Source: Ceratothoa steindachneri (Eukaryota > Arthropoda > Malacostraca > Isopoda > Cymothoidae). From it: DNA of 64,000 nucleotides. The notes beneath the pieces are model-generated. The model was not told the origin of the DNA, made no database searches, and saw only the letters and a list, made by a program, of their open reading frames with translations. A program made the translations under genes and the position numbers. The stretch's first letter is position 1. Every line of letters begins with the position of its first letter. The stretch spans positions 44,399,206 to 44,463,205 of the forward strand of contig OZ018338.1 of assembly GCA_963969495.1 (NCBI GenBank), given 5' to 3'. Shown piece after piece: positions 1-9,085 of the stretch.

Positions 1-2537
1 TACCGTGATCTTGGTAAAATATCAGTTCATGGCCATAAAGAAGTATTTGGTAAGCTTCACGAATGCCTAGAGTAGAAGTTAATTTAGTATGAAATTTTTA
101 TATAGGAAGAAATTTGCTACGGATTGTTTGCTAAAATTAGGTTGTAAACTGTGTATTTTGTTTTCATTAATGCTTAATATTTTTATGATACTATAACGAG
201 AGTAGTAAGTTGATAAAGAATATGGGGGATAAGTACTGTCCATGTATATGATTAGTTTTAGAGTCTTATATAGATTCAGGAACCAATGGCTAAGAGTTAT
301 GTGTAATGCGAATAAAACTGTTAGGCAAATGGATCAAAGTATTTGGCATGTAGGTAGAACGGATCAAAATATATGAGGAGGTGTGTCTGTGTTGGTATTG
401 CGAAGGATTATAGTAAAGTATGCGTTGATTATCTCAAAGTGTGATTAAGAGAAAGAGGAATGAGATAGCAATAATATGCTGGTATTATGTATTAGGGTGT
501 GCATGGAGGGTGTTTATGCGGGGCGTACAATGTTCCTTTCTGCCAAGATAAAAACCATGAATAGATGCAATAGTGACACAGGTACCCTTCAATAGAGGTA
601 AGGAAGCAGTGTGGTGGAAAGGTTTTATGTCCTTTAGTCTTATTAGTGTTTATATATGCTAACCCGCACCCCTCCCAATTTGTCGGAGATTTCAGATTAA
701 TGGAAAAGATGAATTTGAAAAGATGTTCTAAAAGTAACTTCTCAAGTAAATAAATACATTTACTTGAGACAATTTAATCCCTTATAAATATAACTGAAAT
801 AGATACTTCATGATGGATCATGGAGCGTTTAAAACATTAAATATATCAATAAAATGTGAAAGTTCAAATAAAATAAGAATAGACCTGTCTTTTCGATAGG
901 TCATTAATATTTATTCATGGAATGTCCAATTTAAAGTCTGTGGAAAGATTTACGAGTAAATTTGACGATTTAGGGATGAACTTTGTCCCCACGAAATTTG
1001 ATCAACACCCTTCGGAAAGTAGGGGCCCATCGTGTGAATCATGAATGACAGAGCAGCCTCCAGAACTGTGTATACACGCATCACGTCGTTAAATTTGCAT
1101 AGATTCAGGATACGAAATATTAATGTTTTCTCACCTCGACTTACTTTCGGACTATAGCAGTCTGATTTATTTCAATTATTTTATTATTTTTCTCATTCAT
1201 TTGGCACATCAAGCTAACGGAATATTGATCGCTGCTTCTCAAATCTCATATATTTTATAATGCTTAAACTATTCCATATTGTTTCTTATCTACTCCTTTT
1301 CCTCTGACAAACTAATTTTCCGATTTTAATTTTCTTTCTACATCTATGCTGCTAACACAATGGTAGTTACTTGCACATTTCTTTCACACGCTAAAATTTG
1401 CACTCTGTCCTAGTACAACCACTCTATATCATGTACTACTCCTATAATATGTAGGGAGGGTGACTGAATCACCTACTGCGACGCGAACCGTTGAAGGACT
1501 GTTCACAGGGATTAACGACTGACTAGGAGGTCACACTTGAAGGGGGGGGTTTCAATCCTTAATAATCAAACAGAGTGCATAAATGGTTCACAAGATTTAC
1601 TTGAATAGGCCGAGAGTATCGTTCAAGGTTAGTTAAAGATGAAACAAAAAAATATCATTTTATTTTAAAATAAGAAGAATAATACACAAAAGGGAATTAT
1701 TTAAATTGAGAGAGTATATTGATAATTATTATGAGGAGGGATTCTTAAATGGAATTAATTAATTAATGTAACTAGGCTCAGATCAAAAGAGGGAACTTGA
1801 CAATACTAATAATGGAGGGGGGTTTCAGTCTTATGGGTTAATGACTTTGAGGAAGGTCTTTCTTGCGACGAGGCTAGTGCGGAACGATCTGTTGAGGCAA
1901 GTTAGGCACGATTCGAATGAGGCAGGTTTGGAACGATCCGAACCAACCATCCGATGAAGATGCTAAACTTCAAAGATGACTTTCGACAGGGAATGTGGGA
2001 CTTTTCGTAATTCTACTGTAAGAGGAATCTTCTTTTTCCTTAAAGGTAATCGATGGAGGTTTTCTTCGGCTCGATTAAACGAAGAAAGTCTGTTGCGCAA
2101 ATTCAAAGGCTTGACGTTCACGGAAGATACCAATTGACTTGGGTAGAATCACGGCTGAAAAAGTCTTGCTGTCTAACGAACACTTACGGGACGAGAGGAT
2201 AAGGAAGGCCTTGAGGTGCGGGCTGGACTCAACGAACTACAGAATAACCCGAGTATTTGTATGCCCGATTTTGTAGGGAAAGAGGTATTCTGGAGAAAGG
2301 AGTCACACGCTGCAGACATCTTAATCCGGAGGCAGACTCGATTCATCATTAGCAGCAAAGGCGAGACAGAGCGGCTCTTTCACACCTCGTCAATGGGGGG
2401 GGGGGGAGTTTTGGGACGAGTTCAAAGGATTGGGAAATATTTTTCCAACGTGCTCAAGAGTCGAAAATTCGGGAATGTTGGAACAGGAAATATCGTCTTC
2501 CATGGCGTGATACCATAGCACCTAAGCTCCGATTTTC
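1..2537. other. Intergenic DNA, nothing recognised
   Basis: No gene, RNA or repeat family was recognised. The stretch is mostly AT-rich; about 1850-2500 is richer in G and C and contains a 100-codon open frame (2216-2518, plus) that resembles no family I know. Runs of 8 G (1542-1549) and 12 G (2395-2406) are present. Confidence 0.5.
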
Positions 2538-2607
2538 TCTTGTGTTTGTACGTTGTGTTTGTATGAAGGTACATAAACGACAACTACATCAACGTACAAA
2601 CACAAGA
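2538..2607. repeat. Perfect 18-bp inverted repeat at Penelope truncation point
   Basis: TCTTGTGTTTGTACGTTG (2538-2555) is the exact reverse complement of 2590-2607, with a 34-nt spacer. The right arm lies inside the first recognisable codons of the Penelope-like reading frame, so the left arm is an inverted copy of element sequence. This fits a 5' inversion made when the element inserted. Confidence 0.8.
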
Positions 2608-3475
2608 AGAAATACATAATCTAGAAAAAGCATTTAAAGTATGTTCTTCCCTCAACTACACCATTGAAGAAAGCCATAACAACCAATTACCATTCTTAGA
2701 TATCCTCACTACCAATATCAATGGAACAATAACAACTGAAGTTTATGTTAAACCCACCAATCCGAGATTTTGCATGAATGGGGACAGAGAATGTTCTAAG
2801 CGCTACCAAACAAGTGTGAGATGGTCGCACATCAATCGTGCTTTTACCCACTGCACCACATAGAAGGACACACACAACAAACTTGAGAGAGCCACTCAGG
2901 TATTGGTAAATAACGGATTCTCCAATAAATAAATACAAACAGCCATAAGGATTAAAATGGACAGCTAGTAGCTCACAGAACCCCAGAAGAACAGGAATAC
3001 AGATAATGATGATATTATAGAAATCTTTTACAAGAATACTATGAGCACAGAACACCGAGCAGATAAAAGAGCCATCAAGGACATTATAGACAGAGGGATA
3101 AAACCCATAAATTCCGAGAAAAAGATCGCACCTATAATCTATTATCAAAATAGACGTACTTCAACCTTCTTCATGAAAAATAACCCTAAACTCCCGCTAC
3201 AACCGAAACAAAGAACACATCTGATATACGAATACAGATGTAAATTAGGAGACTGTGAGCTCTTACTTAACTCGTATGTCGGCATGACCGAAACCACGCT
3301 CTCAAGAAGAATGTCATACCATCTGAACAACGGTGCACCTAAAAGACATACACAGGAAATACACGGAACATGTCTTAACCGAAAAATGATAGAAGAAAAC
3401 ACCAAAATTTTAGACTCTGCTCCCAACAGGCGCCAACTGCTCTTCCGTGAAGCTATATATATCCAAGAGAAGTAA
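2582..3475 (+). pseudogene. Penelope-like RT tail plus GIY-YIG endonuclease
   Basis: A single frame runs from 2582 to the stop at 3475, broken by four in-frame stops between about 2860 and 2970. The first part carries the block NNQLPFLDILTTN followed by EVYVKPTNPRFC, typical of the end of Penelope-like reverse transcriptases. From 3041 the frame is open for 144 residues. It contains a C-X4-C pair (CKLGDC), then YVGMTETTLSRR and two histidines (YHLNNG, PKRH), matching the GIY-YIG nuclease core with the CCHH arrangement seen in these elements. The nuclease domain itself looks uninterrupted, but the protein could not be made as a whole. The 3041 ATG is internal, not a true start. Confidence 0.88.
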
Positions 3476-3747
3476 ACGAATTTAAACATACAGTCTAACT
3501 CCAATGAAATCCTGCCCAGCACAAGAAAAGCGAACAGAGGGACAGGTGTACTCAGAGCTGCCCCTAGCCACTAATCCCCTCTGGCAAACAGCTAAATCAT
3601 CACACCACCCACCTCTCTAGATACATACTTCTCCAACCTTTTATCACCTGGATCCAACCAGCCTATACGTGTATAGCTCCGTTTTTAATTTTTTTAATAC
3701 ATTTTGTAACATAAATAAACTGAATACTTTGTAATAATTCCCCGTTG

Positions 3748-3790
3748 TAACTCTGAAGATGGTACTCAATGTATCGAAACGCGTCAGTTA
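3748..3790 (+). ncRNA. Minimal hammerhead ribozyme motif
   Basis: The order of parts fits a type I hammerhead. Stem I 5' strand is TAACT (3748-3752). The core CTGAAGA (3753-3759) matches CUGANGA. Stem II is GGTAC/GTATC (3761-3765 with 3771-3775, one G-U pair) around the loop TCAAT. Then come GAAA (3776-3779), a two-pair stem III (A-U and C-G closing a 2-nt loop), the cleavage-site C at 3785, and stem I 3' strand AGTTA (3786-3790). One extra U (3760) sits between the core and stem II. It lies downstream of the nuclease frame, where Penelope-like elements are known to carry such ribozymes. Stem III is so short that dimeric action is more likely than monomeric. Confidence 0.72.
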
Positions 3791-3990
3791 AATTAAAGAA
3801 AGTGCTAAGTTACATTAATTTACTTCTACTTTTTGTAAAATAACAAACATCAGTCTCCGGTGAACTTCCGTACGCTTATCCACAGGTTAAAACAATGAAG
3901 AAAAGGCGAATATAAGACAAATCGAAAAGATTGAAAAAAGAATTACTAATTCGAAACTAGCGGTCGCTTTTAATAATACATGCTATGATG

Positions 3991-4052
3991 AATATATATA
4001 TATATAATATTAATATATATATATATATATATGTATATATATGTATATATTA
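3991..4052. repeat. Imperfect (TA)n tract
   Basis: About 60 bp of alternating T and A with a few interruptions (TAATATTAAT, TGTA). The rest of 3851-4882 is AT-rich and holds no gene or repeat that I recognise. Confidence 0.95.
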
Positions 4053-4882
4053 ATCATAAAATCTAATGAATTTGTACGGTGAAGTTTCTGCGCGGTAAAC
4101 TTTTCTCTCGGAGCTTTGATGACAGTAAAATTCCTGCTCTAAATTGAAGGCGGTGAATTTACTTGTTATATTAGAAGCGTGTGCCAAGGAAAGACTTTCA
4201 CAACATTATTCAAAGGAAAAGTTAGCTGAAAATGAGTGGAATAAAATATCCTCCAGAAAGGTACGCAAATATTGTACATTCTTATAAAAACGCCTAACAG
4301 CTTTTATTGAGGCTAAAAGAGGTCATAACAGATGTTAAATTCATGTGCCTATTATTTATTTGTTCTTTGTTTAGATAAATAAAACTTGGTCATTGTTATT
4401 ACCGTTTTTATCTTACCATTTTTTTATACATGTAATGGCAATGGAGAAGGAAGCTTATGTAATACATAAACAATATACAAGCAAAGTCTAAATCGGAAAA
4501 TATTTTTTTTAAATATCTGCAATTGCCTTGCTAACCTTTATGTCATGTATGCGGTTCGACTATGGTCTCCTCATATGCATTAAGGATAATGCAACCATAA
4601 GTGTGTTAAGACTAGAGTGACAAGATTATTCACTAAAACTTAGAAATAAACCTTATGAAGACAGACAGAGGGATCTTAAATTGCGTTCACTGTAAAATCG
4701 TCGTTTCGCGGACATTAAATCGAAGTCTTTAAAATATTATATTTCTTTATTAATACAAAATATGACTGGCTTTTTGATTTAGAATATAATCGAACGGCGA
4801 ATAAAAATAATGGTTTCAAACTTATTAACCGAAGATTTAACAATATGATAACAGAAATTTTCTGCTATATGTTAGTCTAATA

Positions 4883-4907
4883 CAGGGTGACCCCCCCAAA
4901 ACGGGCC
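4883..4907 (+). repeat. Mariner left terminal inverted repeat
   Basis: Begins CAGGGTGACCCC and ends AAAACGGGCC. It pairs with the reverse complement of 6131-6155, with differences mainly in the middle. TA precedes it directly. Confidence 0.92.
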
Positions 4908-4968
4908 TGCACACACTTTTTGTGATATACCCTTTATTCATTCACTAATCACCCTACCTTTGCAGGAC

Positions 4969-6044
4969 ATGGCAGAAACAACGCCTGTGAACACAACTGA
5001 ATTTCAATGGGAGCTCCAGCAAAGAATATACTGCGTCAAACATTACTTCCATACAGGATCGTTCAAGAAAGTGCAGCACACTTTCGTGCATCAGTTGAAT
5101 TTGAAAAGGCCCCCTCCAAGAGCAGAATTCAGGACTGGGTGGACCATTTCGCGAACTTTGGAACAGTGCAGAACCTCAATACAGAGATTGAAAACCGTCC
5201 AAGCTATTCAGGACGCCACAAAAAGCGTACAGCTGAACTGGTCGAGAGCGTGAGTCAGTTAAGCAGAGTTAAAAACGCTCTATGCGCAAGCCAAGTCAGT
5301 CCCTCGGTATGTCTCGTGAGACTTGCAGGAGAGTGCTAGTAATGGATGTAAAGGCCTACCTCTTAAATAATACAGACGAAGCAAAACCTTACAGCCTCAG
5401 ACAAGGAGCAGAGAAAGGCTATGGCAGTCAAGATACTGGAGGAGATTCAGGAGACCCAAACTTTCCTTAACCTCATTTGGACCTCAGATAAAGCTCACTT
5501 CCATCTTGAAGGAAAGGCTATAATCTCAGCCAGAGGCATCATCGGACCATTCTTCTTCGAGGAAACTGGCGCGACCGTGACAGTCACCAAAGAGCGGTAA
5601 GTTGAGGTCTTCTAAACCTTCAAGATTGAGCTGCAGACACTGTTCCCGTCGCTTATGGGAAAATTCTGGTTTTAGCAAGATAGAGCAAGCTTTCATCCCT
5701 CAAACCTGTCCACAGATTGGCTGAAAGAGAACTTTGGTGGCTGTGTGATCAGTCTCAATACAAATATTGAGTGTGCACCTCACAGCCCAGACCTTAGCCC
5801 TCCAGATTTCTTTCTCTGGAGCTACCTTAAAGACAGAATGTACGCAAGAAAACCCAGGACCATCACGTATCTCAAGTAAGCCATCGGGGAGGAGACCAGA
5901 GCCATTAGTCGGTCGGTTTGTAAGGACGTCATGGACAACTTTGTGCTGAGCCTCAAGAAATGCACAGAGATAGATGGAGTTCATCTCGAACGGGTGCTCA
6001 AGAATAAAGAAGAAAAGTCCAAAGACTCTCATGTTTTGATATGA
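4969..6044 (+). pseudogene. Mariner-type transposase, DD41D
   Basis: Transposases of this group bind the terminal repeats with two helix-turn-helix units and cut and paste DNA with a DDD/E triad. The ATG at 4969 opens MAETTPVNTT. A first helix-turn-helix region follows (QRIYCVKHYFHTGSFKKVQ), then a frameshift near 5110. A second helical unit is recognisable (SQSLGMSRETCRRVL). The first Asp is in WTSDKAHF (5487), the second in the FQQD-like motif (5679), the third in SPPDFFLW (5805); 41 residues separate the last two. Stops lie at 5673 (F*QD) and 5877. The C-terminal part then reads cleanly to TGA at 6042-6044. Length, about 358 codons, is normal for the family. Confidence 0.92.
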
Positions 6045-6130
6045 TGTTTTTAAACACAATAAACTAAAAATCACCAAAGTTTCATTTAATCCTTGCAGAA
6101 AATTAAGAAATAAGGCCTATCGAAATTTGG

Positions 6131-6155
6131 GGCCCGTTTTTAGTGGGTAACTTTG
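6131..6155 (-). repeat. Mariner right terminal inverted repeat
   Basis: The reverse complement begins CAAAGTTACCCAC and ends AAAACGGGCC, matching the left end. TA follows at 6156-6157. Confidence 0.92.
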
Positions 6156-6157
6156 TA

Positions 6158-6879
6158 TGAAATAAAATAACATCGCAAATAATCGAAACGACCTGACTCA
6201 ATATAAACATATTTAAAAATTCAAAATCGGTATAACTGATACACAATTAATCCCTGTTTTTTATTTACTAAAATCTTTTCCCATACTCTTTTTCCTCTTG
6301 TGAACTAGTCTCGATTGGACTTTAGGGCAATTGCTTGTGCGTAATTCTGTAGTTTGAATTACCTAAATGTTCTACAAGTTCCTGCTAGTGTTGAGTGCGC
6401 TATAAAAATCTAGCTTATTTTGCTAATAACTAGGCTACTGCGAAAAGAAATCCAATTCCGCCACGATCCACGTTGATTGCATGGATTCAATGGAATAGAG
6501 AGACTCAATGTGTGCTTATGAACGCTATACCATTATATTATCCTTCATCAAAAAAAATGAAAATTACCCGGCTACGACCCCTGTTTTTGTCTTTTGTGAC
6601 CGTTCTTAATTCAGTCTTTATGCATTATTAATTTCAACTGTATTTTTCATACCATTCTACCTTGGCAGGCGAGGGTCTAAAATTTTATGGTTTAAATGCC
6701 TTTGCATTTAAAAAAAACTTGTTCCCGAAGGCCTATAATGAGCTCCCAGGGCACAATACCTATATAGAACTTAAAAAATTTACTACTGCAATTTTTCCGT
6801 TGAAGGTTTTAAATAATACAATCAGAATCAATATTTTTAGGCTAATGCGAATTGATCTAACAGCAAATCTATGAAAACC
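6158..6879. other. AT-rich spacer, nothing recognised
   Basis: A 70-codon open frame (6662-6874, plus) has no recognisable motif. No repeat was seen. Confidence 0.45.
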
Positions 6880-7060
6880 GAAACTGAAAGCACCCTACTC
6901 TTTTTAGATATTCTATTACAAAAGACTGACGATGAATATAAATGATCACTTTACTGAAAACCAACTAACACGGTACCCTCAGCACTGATGCTAATTGGTT
7001 TCACAATGAATTATTATATAAACAAAAAAACAAACAATTTATTGGCATCTACAGGGTACC
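6880..7060 (+). pseudogene. Scrap of a second Penelope-like reverse transcriptase
   Basis: A short plus-strand reading gives TLLFLDILLQKTDDEYK, a stop, then SLY*KPTNT, followed after a frameshift by STDANWF. This is the same PFLD...VYRKPTNT block that marks the end of Penelope-like reverse transcriptases, and it differs from the copy at 2582. The stop in the KPT block is TGA in place of the usual Arg codon. The fragment runs directly into the tail of the minus-strand LINE. It is too short to classify further. Confidence 0.6.
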
Positions 7061-7118
7061 ATAAGAGCTGATAATGGTAGGCCCATTAAGAATAAGGCTA
7101 AATTAGGTGGAACCCCCT

Positions 7119-7600
7119 CTAATAATTATAAGCTATTTTAACTTTATTTTCTTTCAAGTATTGATCAAATTTCCTTTTCATAAATTCTGTGTCTGGAGCG
7201 CTGACTACTTCCTGTGGTAGATTGTTCCAGACATGAACGATGCGGTTGCTGAAGGCAAATTTTCCCATTGATGTTTTGAATTTCCACTTCTTGATCTCCT
7301 TGTCGTGTCCTTGCATCGTTGACACGCCTGTCAAATTAAAAAAATTATCTGCAGTATTGGGCATATTTATCAATAATTTATATGTTTGTATTTGTTCACC
7401 CCTTTTCCTTCTATATTCGAAGGGAAAAGCGATTGAGTTTTTTTCAGCCTATCATTGTAGCTAAGATGTTTAATGCCAATTATTATTTTCGTATAGTGAC
7501 GCTGTACATGTTCTATTATATTTACATCTCTAGTTAATCGTGGAGGCCAGAAAGGAGCAGCATAATCTAATATAGGTCTGACTAATGACGTGAAAAATTT
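7119..7600 (-). pseudogene. LINE C-terminal domain
   Basis: The reading VRPILDYAAPFWPPRLTRD, then HVQRHYTKIIIGIKHLSYND, then a frameshift and MPNTADNFFNLTGVSTMQGH, ending with VHVWNNLPQEVVSAPDT, is the standard tail of CR1-like ORF2 proteins. It is separated from the RT core by about 190 bp in which only scattered similarity (NKLNFCSQC) can be read. Confidence 0.9.
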
Positions 7601-7785
7601 AAAATCGTCTCTGAATTACGCGTTGAGACGGATTGCCTGATAAAAGATGCAACTCATTTTGCTTTATTTCTAATTGCAACGCATTGACTGCAGAAATTTA
7701 ATTTATTATCTATTTTAACTCCTATATTGACCTGCTCTTTACTTCTATAATCTCGGTGTCTTAAAGATAATATTTAAATTTAGGA

Positions 7786-8199
7786 TTATTTTCCCCGAAG
7801 TGTACATTTAGTTAACATATTAAGGCAGTTTTTTAAACAGCTTGAGCCTTCCTTATCCTTTATTATTTGCCCAAGTTTAGTATCGTCCGCGAATGAATTT
7901 ACTTGGCAATTCATTCCAGAAAAGAAGGGGTTTACGAAAATTATAAAGAGTACGGGTGCCAAAACGGAACCTTGAGGAACTCCACTAGTTATCGGCAGCA
8001 GGAGGATATTGGGCGGAAGTTTATCAAAGGCTTTAGAAAAATCTAGATACACCAAATCGTAACTAGAAACTGAATCGACAGCTTTTGCTACATGCTCATA
8101 AAATGTGATGAGGCTAGTGACACAACAATGCTGACTATTTACTAAGAATTGATTTCTCTCCAGATGATTGCGTAATTTTAAATCAATAATTGACTCCAA
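7786..8199 (-). pseudogene. LINE reverse transcriptase core
   Basis: A 137-codon minus-strand frame holds the main RT motifs in order: VYLDFSKAFDKLP (first catalytic Asp), TSGVPQGSVLAPVLF, and SFADDTKLG (catalytic Asp pair). The sequence jumps from FDKLPPNILL directly to LPITSGVPQGS. The RT family normally has roughly 45-50 residues between these blocks (fingers/palm linker, including the WL..R.Q.V segment), so about 140 bp are deleted near 8000. The enzyme could not fold normally even without the frameshifts. The catalytic residues themselves remain. Confidence 0.93.
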
Positions 8200-8206
8200 T
8201 AGTTAA

Positions 8207-9085
8207 CATATAAGTGAAGTTAAGCTTACTGGCCGATAGTTCTCCTTTTCCTCACGTCTACCTTTTTTGAATATGGGTACAACATTGGCCAGTTCCCAAT
8301 CCTCAGGAACAAAATTTGCCTCAAGAAAGTAATTAAACAGGAAAGCGAGGAAAGTGTAAATTTCGTTTTTAACTTCCTTATTACTTCTCGCGTAAATTTC
8401 ATCAATCTCGCTAGCTTTATCAGGAATTAAGTTATATTAATTGCATTCTTTACATCATCTGCCGTAACTATTATTTCACATATTTTTTGAATGTTACTAT
8501 TTATGTTTTCTATGCAATCCTCATTTAAATTCGGAATATCCTTGTTAAAAACTGAAGCAAAATAAAAATTTAAGATATTTGCCTTTTCGAGGTCATTTTG
8601 AACTACTCTATGGTTGGGTTTAAGTATCTGAACTGACTTTTTGTTTTTAGTTCTATAATACCTGTAGAATGCTTTGGGATTATCGCCTGACCTTTCTGCT
8701 AATCTATTTTCGTGACTGCATTTAACAGCGTTCACTTCTCTTTCTATCTGCCTTTGTAGGTCTTCTCAGAGTCTTAAGATATTGGTTAATCCAAGGTTTG
8801 TCCTTCGTATATTTGAAACTGTTTTTATGAGGAATATATCTAGTCTGACGACCCTCAATGCGATCAATGACGAGGCTGTCAGCCGAAGCAGGTGTTTTGT
8901 TATTGAATTTTTTATGCCAATCCCATTCTTTTAATTCATCTCTAATTGCTTTGAAGTTTGACAATTTATATACAGGTAATTTTTGTGCTCTCCTCTGATT
9001 AATGAAATCATATTTGATGTTAAATACCAATTAGATGTGATCCGAATTTCCCAGTGGTTCTTGAACTTCAAGCCTATCAATTATA
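8207..9085 (-). pseudogene. LINE endonuclease end and RT N-terminal region
   Basis: The reading starts with the last endonuclease motif EPLGNSDHI (about 9035-9070), where SDH is the conserved catalytic box, followed by a stop and VFNIKYDF. Further on come KPWINQYLKTLRR and, in another frame, RSGDNPKAFYRY and NFYFASVFNKD, the linker blocks of CR1-type LINEs. Then ANFVPEDWELANVVPIFKKG and ENYRPVSLTSLIC lead into the reverse transcriptase. At least two frameshifts and a stop near 8204 separate the pieces. Confidence 0.88.

Larger units (their letters stand above)
2577..3850 (+). mobile_element. Penelope-like retroelement, 5'-truncated
   Basis: This is the 3' part of a Penelope-like element: the end of the reverse transcriptase, a linker, a GIY-YIG endonuclease, and a 3' untranslated region with a hammerhead ribozyme motif at 3748-3790. 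Most of the reverse transcriptase, including the catalytic palm, is missing upstream. The 5' edge is marked by an inverted repeat, and the 3' limit near 3850 is estimated. Penelope-like elements copy themselves with a reverse transcriptase related to telomerase, and those with a GIY-YIG nuclease cut the target DNA with it. Four in-frame stops show the copy is dead. Confidence 0.85.
4883..6155 (+). mobile_element. Mariner-type transposon (DD41D spacing), nearly full length
   Basis: The 1273-bp element is bounded by 25-bp imperfect terminal inverted repeats and flanked on both sides by TA (4881-4882 and 6156-6157), the target duplication of the IS630/Tc1/mariner superfamily. The inside is filled by one decayed transposase on the plus strand. 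Length, ends and coding layout are all those of a complete element, so it inserted whole and decayed in place. Confidence 0.93.
7119..9085 (-). mobile_element. CR1-like LINE, 5'-truncated and internally deleted
   Basis: Read on the minus strand from 9085 down to 7119, the order is: end of the apurinic-type endonuclease (PLGNSDHI), linker, reverse transcriptase, and the C-terminal domain typical of CR1-group LINEs. The 5' untranslated region, any ORF1 and most of the endonuclease are missing, the usual result of incomplete reverse transcription. Frameshifts and stops occur throughout. The reading stops at 7119, close to the Penelope scrap. Confidence 0.9.

Noticed and set aside
2216..2518. 100-codon open frame in a GC-richer stretch
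   Set aside because: No motif, no splice context and no similarity to any family that I recognise.
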